From an uncultured Acidobacteriia bacterium (lineage in GTDB: Bacteria; Acidobacteriota; Terriglobia; Bryobacterales; Bryobacteraceae): a DNA stretch of 64,000 nt. Positions 16,874 through 26,907 of the stretch are shown here, one piece after another. The position numbers and the translations under genes were made by a program. Every line of letters begins with the position of its first letter. Position 1 is the stretch's first letter. Location: the NCBI GenBank assembly GCA_903881085.1, contig CAIRSA010000372.1:1-64000 (forward strand), given 5' to 3'. A model generated the notes under the pieces. It made no database searches and was not told where the DNA came from. It saw nothing but the letters and a program-made list of their open reading frames with translations.

Positions 16874-18202
16874 ATGGATTCAGCGCTGGCGATCCACCGA
16901 CTCCACTTCGCGTTCACGATTACGTATCACTACATTTTCCCGCAGTTGACCATGGGGTTGGCCCTGCTGATACTCATCCTGAAAACCCTAGCACTCAAAA
17001 CGGGCGACGAGCACTACAACGATTGCGCAAGATTCTGGATACGCCTCTTTGGCATCAACTTCGCCATGGGAGTAGTGACCGGCATTCCCATGGAATTTCA
17101 GTTCGGCACAAACTGGGCGCGATTTTCCAGGGCCGCGGGCGGAGTCATCGGCCAGACTCTGGCGATGGAAGGCGTCTATTCGTTCTTCCTCGAATCCACA
17201 TTTCTGGGCCTGCTTGTTTATGGTGAAAAACGGCTCAGCAAACTCGCACACTGGTTCGCGGCATTGGCGGTCTTTGCCGGCTCGTGGCTTTCCGGATATT
17301 TCATCATCGTGACCGATGCCTGGATGCAACACCCGGTTGGCTACAAGATTGGCCAGGCCGGCGACATCCAACTCGACAGCATCACCGCGCTGTTCTTCAA
17401 CCCTTGGCTGATGTGGCAGTACCTGCACAACATGACCGGCGCTGTCGTCACCGGCGCATTCACCATGTGCGCTGTGGGTGCCTTCTACCTGCTCGAAGGC
17501 AAGCATGATCGTTTCGCTAAGACATCTCTCACCCTTGGCGTCATCACTGGTTTCATCGCCTCTATGACGATGGCCTTCCCCACCGGCGACGGCCAGGGCA
17601 AGATGGTCGCACAGTATCAACCGGCAACGCTGGCCGCGATGGAAGGGCTGTTCCACTCCGAAAAAGGCGCGCCGCTTGCCATCCTGGGGCAGCCCGATAT
17701 GGACAAGCTGCAACTCGACAATCCGCTGCTGGTGCCAAAACTACTGAGCTTTCTTACCTACCAGCGATGGTCCGCCGAAGTGCGCGGTCTCGATGAATTC
17801 CCGCGCGAGCAGTGGCCCGACAATCTTCCGCTGTTGTTCTACAGCTTCCACATCATGATCGGCCTCGGCACCATTTTCATTGCAGTCACCGGCCTCGCAT
17901 TGCTGCTTCTTTTCCGGGGCGCGCTATGGACGGCGAAGCCCATTCTATGGGCTCTGATGCTGCTGCTTCCCTTCCCCTTCATCGCCAACACCGCAGGATG
18001 GATGACCGCTGAAATTGGTCGCCAGCCTTGGCTCATTTATGGCTTGATGCGCACGGACAAAGGCTTTTCCGCCAACGTCTCCGCAGGCAACGGTCTGTTC
18101 ACGCTGATGGGCTTCATGGGCATGTATGGGCTGCTAACCATTCTCTACCTCTTCATGATGCAGCGCGAACTCCAGCAAGGGCCTGAAGGAGGTGGCCACT
18201 AG
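16874..18202 (+). CDS. cydA: Cytochrome bd ubiquinol oxidase subunit I
   Basis: 442 residues. IHRLHFAFTITYHYIFPQLTMGL places His 19, the high-spin haem ligand, exactly as in Escherichia coli CydA. GIPMEFQFGTNWARF and GRQPWLIYGLMRTDKG are family hallmarks. The quinol loop is of the short type. The protein is a quinol-oxidising, O2-reducing enzyme of the inner membrane with high oxygen affinity. It overlaps cydB by one base (TAG/GTG), as in a coupled operon. Confidence 0.95.
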   Translation: MDSALAIHRLHFAFTITYHYIFPQLTMGLALLILILKTLALKTGDEHYNDCARFWIRLFGINFAMGVVTGIPMEFQFGTNWARFSRAAGGVIGQTLAMEGVYSFFLESTFLGLLVYGEKRLSKLAHWFAALAVFAGSWLSGYFIIVTDAWMQHPVGYKIGQAGDIQLDSITALFFNPWLMWQYLHNMTGAVVTGAFTMCAVGAFYLLEGKHDRFAKTSLTLGVITGFIASMTMAFPTGDGQGKMVAQYQPATLAAMEGLFHSEKGAPLAILGQPDMDKLQLDNPLLVPKLLSFLTYQRWSAEVRGLDEFPREQWPDNLPLLFYSFHIMIGLGTIFIAVTGLALLLLFRGALWTAKPILWALMLLLPFPFIANTAGWMTAEIGRQPWLIYGLMRTDKGFSANVSAGNGLFTLMGFMGMYGLLTILYLFMMQRELQQGPEGGGH

Positions 18203-19182
18203 TGGAAACGATTTGGTTCTGCCTCGTGGCATTCTCACTCGCCGGTTATGTTGTGCTGGATGGCTTCGACCTTGGCGCGGGCATTGTTCATCTCATCGCT
18301 GCGCGCGACATCGAACAGCGCCGCCTTCTGCTCGCCTCCATCGGCCCCTTCTGGGATGCCAACGAAGTGTGGCTGCTCGCCTCCGGCGGCACCCTCTACT
18401 TCGCCTTCCCTACCCTCTATGCGTCGAGCTTTAGCGGCTTCTATCTGCCGCTCATGATGGTGCTGTGGCTGCTAATTCTACGCGGCATTGCCATCGAGTT
18501 TCGCAACCACATCGAAAGCAACACGTGGATACAGCTGTGGGATGTTGTGTTCTCAGGCGCCAGTGGGCTGCTCGCCATCTTTCTTGGTGCGGCCATCGGC
18601 AATGTGGTGCGCGGCGTACCACTCGATCGCAGCGGCGAATTCTTCCTGCCGCTGTGGGGCGAGGTCGGCATACTCGATCCGTACACCATCGCCACCGGCC
18701 TTCTCGCCTTCGCCGCCCTCGCATTGCACGGAGCATTGTGGGTCCGCCTAAAAACCAATCTCCACGTGAACCACATTCTTGTTTGGGCGTGGCGCGGCAC
18801 AGTCGTGTTCACCTTGCTGGTGACATGGGCGACGTTCCAGATTCAACCCATCATCGGCTTCAGCTTCATCACTCGCAAGTGGGGCTACATTATTCCAGCC
18901 ATCGCACTGGCAGGCCTTTGGACAGCCGGCAGCGCGCGCGAGTTAAAATCATTTCTCGGTTCCTGCGTTTTTTTGCTCGGCATGATGGCAAGTGTCGCAT
19001 TCGGCCTGTATCCCAACGTGCTGCCCTCGCTGGGCAATGGCGCCACGAATCTGACGATCTACAACACGGCCACCGGCAGCTACGGCATGAGCGTGGGCCT
19101 GGCGTGGTGGATTCCCGGCATGATCCTGGCGACTGCTTACGCAATTTTCCAGTACCGGAAATTTAGCGGCAAAGCGGCATAA
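18202..19182 (+). CDS. cydB: Cytochrome bd ubiquinol oxidase subunit II
   Basis: 326 residues with eight to nine helices, the normal size. FSLAGYVVLDGFDLGAGIVH and IGPFWDANEVWLLASGGTLY are the CydB signature regions, and RGIAIEFR follows. The start is GTG at 18202, sharing its first base with the cydA stop. No cydX-like short gene follows; the next gene is an esterase 10 bases on. Confidence 0.94.
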   Translation: METIWFCLVAFSLAGYVVLDGFDLGAGIVHLIAARDIEQRRLLLASIGPFWDANEVWLLASGGTLYFAFPTLYASSFSGFYLPLMMVLWLLILRGIAIEFRNHIESNTWIQLWDVVFSGASGLLAIFLGAAIGNVVRGVPLDRSGEFFLPLWGEVGILDPYTIATGLLAFAALALHGALWVRLKTNLHVNHILVWAWRGTVVFTLLVTWATFQIQPIIGFSFITRKWGYIIPAIALAGLWTAGSARELKSFLGSCVFLLGMMASVAFGLYPNVLPSLGNGATNLTIYNTATGSYGMSVGLAWWIPGMILATAYAIFQYRKFSGKAA

Positions 19183-19191
19183 AATAGCTGC

Positions 19192-20067
19192 ATGAACATT
19201 CCTGTAGTCTTGGCGCTGCTTACGGCGGCCGCAGCCCATTGCGCGCAACCTGTTGCCGCCTGGCTTGATCCTGACAAGACAGAGCCAGAAGGTACGCACT
19301 ACCGGAGCTTTCCCAGTAAACTCGCCAACAGCGAAGTCAGCTATCTGATCTACTTTCCGCCCTTCTATGAAAAAGACACCACCGCGCGTTTTCCTGTTAC
19401 CTACTGGCTTCACGGCCTGAACGCAAATCAGCGCGGAGGTGCGCCCTTCGTCGCTCAAGTTGATGCCGCCATTCGCGCGGGCCAAGCCCCGCCGATGATC
19501 GCCGTGCTTGTCAACGGTATGCGAGACGTATGGTGGAACGATTCCGCCGATGGCAAAATGCCCGTCGAAAGCGTAGTCATCAAAGAACTGATCCCGCACA
19601 TCGACAGCACCTACCGCACCATTGCCCGGCGCGAGTCACGCGGCGTTGAGGGTTACTCCATGGGCGGTTATGGCGCGGCGCATCTCGGGTTCAAGTACCC
19701 GGAAGTCTTCGGCATCGTCGGCATCATCGCCGGCGGCCTTGCAGGTTCGCCGCAACCCCACATTCAGGCCGCTACTCTTGACCAATATTTCGGCGGACGC
19801 AAGGGAACATGGGCAGATGGCGACCCATTCCTCCTGCTACGCAAGAACGCGGATGCAATTCGCGGCCGCACAACCATTCGACTCGCCGTAGGCTACGAAG
19901 ACGGCTTCCACGTCCACCACCGCGCGCTGCACGATTTTCTCAATGAACTGAAGATTGAACATGAGCACGAAATCCTCCCAGGGTTGGCGCACAGCGTAGT
20001 GAAGTGGTATCAGACGCTGGGCCCGCGGTCGTTCACCTATTACAGGAAAGCACTCGACAAAAGGTAG
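19192..20067 (+). CDS. Secreted alpha/beta-hydrolase, esterase D / feruloyl-esterase-like
   Basis: 291 residues with a signal peptide (MNIPVVLALLTAAAAHCAQP). The putative-esterase fold is visible: FPVTYWLHGLNANQ (oxyanion strand), IDSTYRTI, GVEGYSMGGYGAAHL with the nucleophile serine in GYSMGG, and a C-terminal HSVVKWYQ with the catalytic histidine region. It probably removes acyl groups from polysaccharides. It stands nine bases after cydB and four before the next gene, and its neighbours suggest polysaccharide use rather than respiration. Confidence 0.82.
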   Translation: MNIPVVLALLTAAAAHCAQPVAAWLDPDKTEPEGTHYRSFPSKLANSEVSYLIYFPPFYEKDTTARFPVTYWLHGLNANQRGGAPFVAQVDAAIRAGQAPPMIAVLVNGMRDVWWNDSADGKMPVESVVIKELIPHIDSTYRTIARRESRGVEGYSMGGYGAAHLGFKYPEVFGIVGIIAGGLAGSPQPHIQAATLDQYFGGRKGTWADGDPFLLLRKNADAIRGRTTIRLAVGYEDGFHVHHRALHDFLNELKIEHEHEILPGLAHSVVKWYQTLGPRSFTYYRKALDKR

Positions 20068-20070
20068 CTC

Positions 20071-21189
20071 ATGCTTACCAGACGAGAACTACTAGCATCG
20101 GCGCTGTTCTCACCAGCGGCAGGCAAATGGTCGCTCGCTCGAAGAGGCGAACGCTCAGCCTTCCAGTCTCCCGAAGGCAAACGGACGTTTCTGTTGGGCG
20201 TGAATCACGCCGCGCAGGCAGCGGCCGTGATGAAGCCCGCCGCGATCCGCCAGACCATCCTGGATCTCGGTTACAACTCCGCCGGCTACGGCGCGCCCGA
20301 ACCATCGGACGGCAAAACCCCTTGGTTCGCCGCGCTCGACATGGTCGCCAACTCCCACTACCTTGCGCCGGACAAATTCCAATATGCCGACGTCTTCGAC
20401 TCAACTTTCAAACAAACGCTCCGCAACAAAATCAGGGCACTTTGCGATCGCCACAAAAACGACCCAAGTCTGGTTGGCTACTATTGGACGGACACGCCAC
20501 GCTGGGACCCCGAGATCGCCAGGCGCACCCGCGGCACCAACTGGCTGGAGTATTACCGCGCCCTCCCCACCGACGCTCCGGGCCGTCAACTTCTCGCAAA
20601 ACTGGACTTCGCTCCCAACGCCTCGCTGCAAGCCATCGCCCGAGAAATCTTCCAACTTTCCGCAGGGGAATTCCGCGCCGCCGACCCCGGCCGCCTGCTG
20701 CTCGGCGAACGCTACAAGCTCTACGATCACCCAACGCCAGTGCTGGAAGAAGCAGCGAAATACACCGATGCCGTCGCCATTCAACCCGGCCCCGCAACAG
20801 GCCCCAAGCCCGGTCAAGGCAATGACGAAACGACATTCGACAGAGCCGCGTTCGATAATGTTCACCGCGTAACAAAGAAGCCAGTAATCATCTGCGACCA
20901 CGCTTGCAGCTTCTACACCGGCGAATACCCAGTCACGCTGTGGAATCAATTCCCCTCGCGCGAGGAAGCCACCGCCGCGATGACGGCCTACGCGCGCGCC
21001 GCCATGGAGCGGCCTTACCTCCTCAGCTACAGCCGCTGCCAGTTCATCGGCCGCTTCGACCCCGCGCGTCAATTGCTCAAACAAGGGCTGCTCCTGCCAG
21101 ACGGCCGTCGCGATGAGGCTCTCTGCAAATTGACGCAACAAAGCAACGCCGCGCTGTTAAAGCGTTTCAGCGAACTATGGATGCGGTGA
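20071..21189 (+). CDS. Exported agarase-like TIM-barrel protein
   Basis: 372 residues. The leader MLTRRELLASALF looks like a twin-arginine or lipobox-less export signal. KNDPSLVGYYWTDTPRWD, with its acid/aromatic stretch, resembles the beta-agarase/beta-galactosidase-type GH barrels, and TTFDRAAFDNVHRVTKKPVIICDHA is a later barrel strand. I cannot name a GH family with certainty, nor point to both catalytic acids. It overlaps neither neighbour, but its stop lies three bases from the convergent acetylesterase. Confidence 0.55.
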   Translation: MLTRRELLASALFSPAAGKWSLARRGERSAFQSPEGKRTFLLGVNHAAQAAAVMKPAAIRQTILDLGYNSAGYGAPEPSDGKTPWFAALDMVANSHYLAPDKFQYADVFDSTFKQTLRNKIRALCDRHKNDPSLVGYYWTDTPRWDPEIARRTRGTNWLEYYRALPTDAPGRQLLAKLDFAPNASLQAIAREIFQLSAGEFRAADPGRLLLGERYKLYDHPTPVLEEAAKYTDAVAIQPGPATGPKPGQGNDETTFDRAAFDNVHRVTKKPVIICDHACSFYTGEYPVTLWNQFPSREEATAAMTAYARAAMERPYLLSYSRCQFIGRFDPARQLLKQGLLLPDGRRDEALCKLTQQSNAALLKRFSELWMR

Positions 21190-21191
21190 CC

Positions 21192-21857
21192 TTATCGAAG
21201 CTCTTTTTTCAAACGCGGATCTATCTCAACCAGTTCCTTCATGACAAGCGCGGCGATGGCACGGGCACCTTTCTCATTAAAGTGCGTGCGGTCCTTGGCG
21301 TTGGCTTCCAGTTCGGCCGTTGCGGCTTCGCCCAGTTCGCCGTACAATTTTCCGCTCGATCCGTGCAGATCGATCAGGGCCACCTGCTTCTCCGTCGCAA
21401 CCGCGCGCATCGCATCGGCGTAAGGAAGCAGCGAATCCACTTTGGTGCGGCGTTGCACCGGCGTGATCAGCACCGGAACGGCGCCGGCTGCGCGCGCCTC
21501 ATCGACGAAATTGCGCAGATAGTCTGCATAATCGCCCGCCGCGTTTGTCGCCTCAGGCTGCTTCGGGTCATGCGAGTCGTTATGCCCGAATTGAATCAAG
21601 ATCACGTCTGGCTTCACCGCCAGTGACTTTGCCCACAGCCCTTCATTGAGAAATGTCTTGGTGCTTCGGCCTCCCTTGGCGAGATTTGAAACCTGCACGG
21701 AATCGCGAAAATACCACTGAATATACTGGCCCCAGCCGCGCTGCGTGGTCTTGTCGCCGTATTCAGCCACCGTGGAATCGCCGGCAATAGCGATGCGCAG
21801 GTTAGTTTCGGCCACCACTGGCGCAGCAAAGAAGAGCATGGCTAAAAGAAATTTCAT
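21192..21857 (-). CDS. SGNH/GDSL hydrolase, rhamnogalacturonan acetylesterase-like
   Basis: 221 residues counted from ATG 21857, which starts the signal peptide MKFLLAMLFFAAPVVAE; ATG 21869 would add four residues. RIAIAGDSTVAEYG is the block I serine motif, LAKGGRSTKTF block II, QFGHNDSHDP block III, and RTHFNEKGARAIA block V with the catalytic histidine. This order matches rhamnogalacturonan acetylesterases (CE12), which deacetylate pectin backbones. It is divergent from the sulfatase gene with about 33 bases between the starts, so both probably answer to one control region. Confidence 0.85.
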   Translation of the reverse strand: MKFLLAMLFFAAPVVAETNLRIAIAGDSTVAEYGDKTTQRGWGQYIQWYFRDSVQVSNLAKGGRSTKTFLNEGLWAKSLAVKPDVILIQFGHNDSHDPKQPEATNAAGDYADYLRNFVDEARAAGAVPVLITPVQRRTKVDSLLPYADAMRAVATEKQVALIDLHGSSGKLYGELGEAATAELEANAKDRTHFNEKGARAIAALVMKELVEIDPRLKKELR

Positions 21858-21890
21858 AGTGGAAGCCATTATGGTATCGTCAACTGGAGT

Positions 21891-23264
21891 ATGAACCCCA
21901 CACGCAGAGAATGGCTCGCAGCAACCGCGGCGATGGCGGCCCCCGCACAGAAACCGAATCTCTTATTCGTGTTTAGCGACGAGCACCGCGCCTGCTCGCT
22001 TCCAGGTGAGCCGTTCAACGAAGCGCACACTCCCGTGCTAGCGAAATTCGCCGGCGAGGGAATGTCGTTCAACAACTGCATTTCGAACTACCCGGTCTGT
22101 TCGCCCTACCGCGCCATGCTGCTTACAAGCCGTTGGCCTTATCAGACCGGCATTACCGACAATGCGCTGCAACTGCGTCCCGATGAAGTGTCGATCGGCC
22201 GCGTCTTTCGTGACGCGGGCTATCGCACCGGCTACATCGGCAAGTGGCATCTCTCACCCGGCGACGAAGGCGGCACATTCATCCCCAAAGGACCAGCCCG
22301 CCAGGGTTTCGACGATTGGCACGTGTGGTCCAACACCAATAAACATTACGACAAGTCGTTCACGCACAATCCCGATACCGGCGAGCGCATTCAACCCAAG
22401 GGCTACAACGCCACGCTGATGACCGACACTGCTCTAGAGTTGATCGAAAAGAATCGCCAGCAGCCTTGGATGCTGATGATCTCATGGAATCCGCCGCATC
22501 CAAATTTCGAAGATGCGCCGCCTGACCAACAGAAACGCTACGAGCCCGATGCGCTCAAGTTCCGCCCGAATCGGAAGGCCGCGCCCACGGCGAATTTGCG
22601 CCGCCAACTGCGGGGCTACTACGGCCACATCAGCGCGGTCGATACGGAATTCGGCCGCCTGCTGCGCAAACTCGAAGAGACCGGCCAGGCCGCGAAAACT
22701 ATCGTCGTCTATACGTCCGATCATGGCGACATGATGGGCTCGCACGGCTTCGGTGGCAAGCGATTGCCTTGGGACGAGTCGTGCCGCGTTCCATTCATGG
22801 TGCGCTATCCCGGCGTGGTGCCGGCGAAGAAAGTGGCCAGGCAACTGTTCTCAACCGTCGACATTTATCCCACCATGTGCGGGCTTGCCGGCTTGAAAGT
22901 GCCGCCACACTGCGTGGGCAAAGACATATCCGCCGTCATGCACGGTCAGGATCAGAAGTCGCAGGAGAGCGTCTTCCTCATGCACATCGCCAAGGAGAAC
23001 GCCTCCGGCGGCGTGGAAAATCGCGCCCGGCTCTTCCGCGGCGTTCGCACGCAAACCCACACCTACGCGCTGGGCGAAGATGGCCGATGGTGCCTGTACG
23101 ACAACGTTGCCGACCCTTACCAGATGCACAATCTGATCGATGATCCCAAGCAAGAACCGCTACTGCAATCGCTGGACGCGATGCTGCGGCAATGGCTCAA
23201 CAAAGCCAGGGATCCGTTCCCGCTGGAAAAAATGCGCCAGCAACGTTCGTCGCTCAGTGCCTGA
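21891..23264 (+). CDS. Sulfatase (formylglycine type)
   Basis: 457 residues. The leader NPTRREWLAATAAMAAPAQ carries twin arginines. LLFVFSDEHRAC gives the first metal ligands and YPVCSPYRAMLLTSRWP holds Cys 70 in C-S-P-Y-R, a variant of CxPSR where the cysteine becomes formylglycine. GYIGKWHL and VVYTSDHGDMMGSHG complete the site. It releases sulfate from a carbohydrate or small molecule. No maturase gene is in the window. It belongs with the neighbouring acetylesterase and agarase-like genes. Confidence 0.9.
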   Translation: MNPTRREWLAATAAMAAPAQKPNLLFVFSDEHRACSLPGEPFNEAHTPVLAKFAGEGMSFNNCISNYPVCSPYRAMLLTSRWPYQTGITDNALQLRPDEVSIGRVFRDAGYRTGYIGKWHLSPGDEGGTFIPKGPARQGFDDWHVWSNTNKHYDKSFTHNPDTGERIQPKGYNATLMTDTALELIEKNRQQPWMLMISWNPPHPNFEDAPPDQQKRYEPDALKFRPNRKAAPTANLRRQLRGYYGHISAVDTEFGRLLRKLEETGQAAKTIVVYTSDHGDMMGSHGFGGKRLPWDESCRVPFMVRYPGVVPAKKVARQLFSTVDIYPTMCGLAGLKVPPHCVGKDISAVMHGQDQKSQESVFLMHIAKENASGGVENRARLFRGVRTQTHTYALGEDGRWCLYDNVADPYQMHNLIDDPKQEPLLQSLDAMLRQWLNKARDPFPLEKMRQQRSSLSA

Positions 23265-23266
23265 AG

Positions 23267-23644
23267 CTAACTCGCGCGCTTCATTACGAAGGCAGCGCCC
23301 TTGCCTTTACCTTGATCGGCCTTGTGGCGGCCTGAAATCTGGCTATCGGTGACCGTACCTTCCCAATGCGTCTTTATATCGCCCTTCTTCTTGTTGCGGG
23401 CAACGGTATCAAAGGAAATCTTGTCGCCTTCGATCTTGCCGTTCTGCAAAGGTGTAGCCTTCATCTTCCGCCCAGGCTTGTACATCGTACCCATCACCTT
23501 GCCGCCATCGGTCTTCAAATCGAAGGTGACCGTGACCGTCTGATCCTTGGCCTTCTGCTCCATATTCCACTTACCATCAACCGAGGCGCCAAATGCGGCA
23601 ACGGACATCGCGAACACTGCGATAATAAAAGAAAGCTTCTTCAT
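23267..23644 (-). CDS. Small secreted protein of unknown function
   Basis: 125 residues beginning MKKLSFIIAVFAMSVAAFGAS, a strong signal peptide, with AGAAGGAG-like ribosome binding sequence just upstream (23651-23660 on the complement). The mature protein is lysine-rich and beta-strand-like (GKWNMEQKAKDQTVTVTFDL... GGKVMGTMYKPG), reminiscent of the lipocalin-like or DUF-type domains found repeatedly in Solibacter-like genomes. It ends three bases after the sulfatase and faces it tail to tail. Confidence 0.7.
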   Translation of the reverse strand: MKKLSFIIAVFAMSVAAFGASVDGKWNMEQKAKDQTVTVTFDLKTDGGKVMGTMYKPGRKMKATPLQNGKIEGDKISFDTVARNKKKGDIKTHWEGTVTDSQISGRHKADQGKGKGAAFVMKRAS

Positions 23645-23695
23645 GCGTCTAACTCCTTCTGATAGGAACACTGCTCCGCGCGGAAAGTCGCTTCG

Positions 23696-26101
23696 ATGAG
23701 ATACTGCGACGTGAGCCTTCCGGTCCCGCTCGACCGGCCCTTCACCTACGAACTTCCGCTAACCCTACGCCATCGCGCGCAGCCGGGCTGCCGCCTCATC
23801 GTACCATTCGGCTCGCGCAAGATGACCGGAGTCATTTTACGCCTTCATGACGACCCACCGCAAATGGCCGCTAAAGAGGCTCTGTTACTGCTGGACGAAG
23901 AGCCGGCCATCAGCCCCGAATTGATGGCGCTCGCCCGCTGGATCTCTGCCTACTATTGCGCCCCGCTTGGCGAAACTCTGCGTGTGATGACGCCACTGTC
24001 GTCCGAAGTTCGCAAGGGCAAGATCTACACCGTTACCGATCAGGGCCGCGACATCGTTCGCCAGCTTTCGCTCATCACCGAAACCGATCCACAAACACAG
24101 ATTCTGCAGCTGCTGGAAACACGTCCGCTCTCAGCCGGCTACATCATCAAGAAGGTGACGGACGGTGCCCGTCATTTGAAAGCGCTCGAAAAGCGCGGCC
24201 TCATCTCGCGCGAAGACGTGCAGGAGTCGCGCGATCCGCTGCGCGCCTCGGCAGCGCATCTTGCGGTGGAGTTCACAGGCCGCCCCGAGGGCGTGAAGCT
24301 GATCAAGGCCGAACGTGAACTGATGGCATTTCTCGAATTGCATCCTGGCATCCACAATCTGGCCGCGGTAGACGAGATGCTCGCCGGCGCCAGCGTGGCC
24401 GCACGTTCACTGGCGCGCAAAAAACTACTCACGCTGAAAATCGTTACGACGCCAATCACGCCAATCGAAATCAAGCGCCGCCACTCGCTGAACGAGCGTC
24501 AGCAGTATGCCGTGCACGAGATCAAGAGCGCGATTCAAGAAGCGAAGTTCCAGGCCTTTCTCCTCGCCGGGGTAACAGGCTCCGGCAAAACGGAAGTCTA
24601 TCTGTCGGCCATCGACGAAACGCTCGCCATCGGCCGCAGTGCGCTATTGATGGTGCCTGAAATTGCGCTCACGCCTGCCGTGGCCGGACAATTCTTTTCG
24701 CGCTTTGGCGACAACGTGGCCATTCTGCATTCCGCGTTCACCGACACCGAACGCGTTGAGCAGTGGCGCCGCATCCGCAGTGGCGCGGCGCGCGTTGTTG
24801 TCGGCACGCGCTCCGGCGTTTTTGCTCCGGTGCAGAATCTGGGCCTCATCATTGTCGATGAAGAGCACGACCAAAGTTACAAGCAGGAAGAGGTGCCGCG
24901 CTACAACGGCCGCGACGTGGCCATCGTCCGTGCTCGTGCGGCAAACGCCGTGGTTGTGGTCGGCTCAGCCACGCCAAGCCTCGAAACCCGCTACAACGTC
25001 GAACGCGAAAAATACCGCCTGCTGGAAATGCCCGAGCGCATTGAGAGCCGCCCCATGCCGCAGGTGGAGTTGATCGACATGCGCGCCGAATTCCTGGAAT
25101 CACGCAAGCAGGCGACGTTCTCACGCCGGCTGGTGGAAGCCGTGAATGAACGTCTGGAAAGCGGCGAGCAGACCATGCTGCTGCTCAACCGCCGCGGTTT
25201 TTCGAGCTTTGTGACATGCCGAGCATGCGGAGAAAAGATTCAATGTACCAACTGCGCCGTTACGCTGACCTACCATCGCCGCGATAAGCGCCTGCTGTGC
25301 CACTACTGCAACTATGCGGAGAAGGTCCCGAACAAGTGCCCCAAGTGCGATAGCGAGCACATTCAGTTTTTGGGCGTCGGCTCTGAGCGCGTAGAAGAGG
25401 AACTGCACCAGGCATTCCCGAAAGCGCGCGTGGCAAGGCTTGACCGCGACACGGCATCGAACAAGAACCACTTCCAGTCGATTTTGCAGGGCTTCCGAGA
25501 AGGCAACTACGACATATTGGTGGGCACGCAGATGATCGCCAAAGGGCACGACATCCCCAACGTCACGCTGGTTGGAATCGTCTCCGCCGATATCGGCCTT
25601 GGCATGCCCGACTTCCGCGCCGCCGAACGAACTTTTCAATTGTTGACCCAGGCCGCCGGGCGCGCTGGCCGCGGCACACTGCGCGGGCGAGTGCTAATCC
25701 AGACCATCAACCCGGAACATTATGCAGTGCGTTTCGCTTCCCTGCAGGACTACGGTCTCTTCTACGAAAAGGAACTGCAATTCCGCAAGCTGATGCGATA
25801 CCCACCTTTCAGCGCACTGGCTAACGTGCTGGTGCGCGCCCAGCAGCAGGAGGACGCATTGCGCATGAGCGCGGAAATCGGGCAGTTCCTCAATCCGCCG
25901 CCAGACGGCATGAAAGTGATGGGTCCGGCTGAAGCGCCAGTGCCACGTCTGAAGAATGAATTCCGCTATCAGCTGCTGCTGAAATCGATCGATCGCAAGA
26001 AACTGAACCAGATTCTCCACAACCTGCGCGACTTTGCGCAGAAGCGGCAATGGCCGGCGACTTCATTGGTGATTGACGTTGACCCATTGAGTCTGCTTTA
26101 A
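23696..26101 (+). CDS. priA: Primosomal replication protein N' (helicase)
   Basis: 801 residues. The N-terminal DNA-binding part has PLDRPFTYELP. The superfamily-2 helicase core shows Walker A AGVTGSGKTEVYL, Walker B IIVDEEHDQSYKQEE, VVVGSATPSLET and QAAGRAGRGTLRGRVLIQT. The zinc-binding insert contains four CxxC pairs from FVTCRACGEKIQCTNC to NKCPKCDS. It restarts stalled replication forks. An acetyltransferase gene follows 14 bases later and may be cotranscribed. Confidence 0.95.
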   Translation: MRYCDVSLPVPLDRPFTYELPLTLRHRAQPGCRLIVPFGSRKMTGVILRLHDDPPQMAAKEALLLLDEEPAISPELMALARWISAYYCAPLGETLRVMTPLSSEVRKGKIYTVTDQGRDIVRQLSLITETDPQTQILQLLETRPLSAGYIIKKVTDGARHLKALEKRGLISREDVQESRDPLRASAAHLAVEFTGRPEGVKLIKAERELMAFLELHPGIHNLAAVDEMLAGASVAARSLARKKLLTLKIVTTPITPIEIKRRHSLNERQQYAVHEIKSAIQEAKFQAFLLAGVTGSGKTEVYLSAIDETLAIGRSALLMVPEIALTPAVAGQFFSRFGDNVAILHSAFTDTERVEQWRRIRSGAARVVVGTRSGVFAPVQNLGLIIVDEEHDQSYKQEEVPRYNGRDVAIVRARAANAVVVVGSATPSLETRYNVEREKYRLLEMPERIESRPMPQVELIDMRAEFLESRKQATFSRRLVEAVNERLESGEQTMLLLNRRGFSSFVTCRACGEKIQCTNCAVTLTYHRRDKRLLCHYCNYAEKVPNKCPKCDSEHIQFLGVGSERVEEELHQAFPKARVARLDRDTASNKNHFQSILQGFREGNYDILVGTQMIAKGHDIPNVTLVGIVSADIGLGMPDFRAAERTFQLLTQAAGRAGRGTLRGRVLIQTINPEHYAVRFASLQDYGLFYEKELQFRKLMRYPPFSALANVLVRAQQQEDALRMSAEIGQFLNPPPDGMKVMGPAEAPVPRLKNEFRYQLLLKSIDRKKLNQILHNLRDFAQKRQWPATSLVIDVDPLSLL

Positions 26102-26115
26102 TCGCGGTTCTGCCG

Positions 26116-26904
26116 ATGAGCAAGGCCTACGAAATTGTCGAACAAAACTTGCGCCAGTCGCTGCGATTCTTCGCCCGCGCCACAGGCAGTGGGCAGGTCC
26201 GCGAGACGCCTGGCGTGACTATGATCAGCTGCGGCAAGAATTATCCGCTCTTCAATAGCGCGCTGCTCGCATCAGAAGTGCCCGGCGAAAACGGGGACCT
26301 CGGTTCGCGCATCAGCACTCCTGCTACTTATTTTTCCAACCTCGGCTTCGGCTGGAGCTATTGGGTTTGCGAGGACATGCTCGACGAAAAATCGCAACGA
26401 GGCGCCGCCGGCCTGTTTCATTCGCGCGGCCTTCATCGCGTAGTGGGAACACCCGGCATGGTGGCCACGCAACTCACCCGGCCACGCATGAAGCCGCCTC
26501 AGATGCAGTTCCGCCGGATTGAACAAGCACACCATCGAATCGCCTTCTGCCACATCACGGCGATGGTGTTTGAGATCCCATTCCCAATGTCGCGTGACGT
26601 CTACGATTGTGAGTCGGCATGGCGCAGCGACTTCGTCGGCTACCTGGGCTATCTCAACGGTGAGCCCGTCACATCAACCATCGTCGTGATCACCGGCGAC
26701 GTGGCCGGCTTATACTCGGTTGCCACGCTGCCTGCGCACCAGCACAAAGGATTGGGCGAAGCGACGGTGCGGTATGCCATCGAACAGATCCGCGCCGAGC
26801 GCGGCATTCAGAAGTTTATACTGCAATCCTCGCGCGAAGGCCTCGGGCTGTATGTGCGATTGGGGTTTCGCGAGGTGTGTAGGTTTACGATTTATCGGAC
26901 GTAG
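26116..26904 (+). CDS. GNAT-family N-acetyltransferase
   Basis: 262 residues. The C-terminal third has the GNAT core: TGDVAGLYSVATLPAHQHKGLGEATVRYAIEQ (beta4, acetyl-CoA pyrophosphate loop xHQxKGLG, helix 3) followed by KFILQSSREGLGLYVRLGFREV. The N-terminal part is poorly conserved. The substrate is unknown. It starts 14 bases behind priA, whose role it does not obviously share. Confidence 0.78.
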   Translation: MSKAYEIVEQNLRQSLRFFARATGSGQVRETPGVTMISCGKNYPLFNSALLASEVPGENGDLGSRISTPATYFSNLGFGWSYWVCEDMLDEKSQRGAAGLFHSRGLHRVVGTPGMVATQLTRPRMKPPQMQFRRIEQAHHRIAFCHITAMVFEIPFPMSRDVYDCESAWRSDFVGYLGYLNGEPVTSTIVVITGDVAGLYSVATLPAHQHKGLGEATVRYAIEQIRAERGIQKFILQSSREGLGLYVRLGFREVCRFTIYRT

Positions 26905-26907
26905 CGA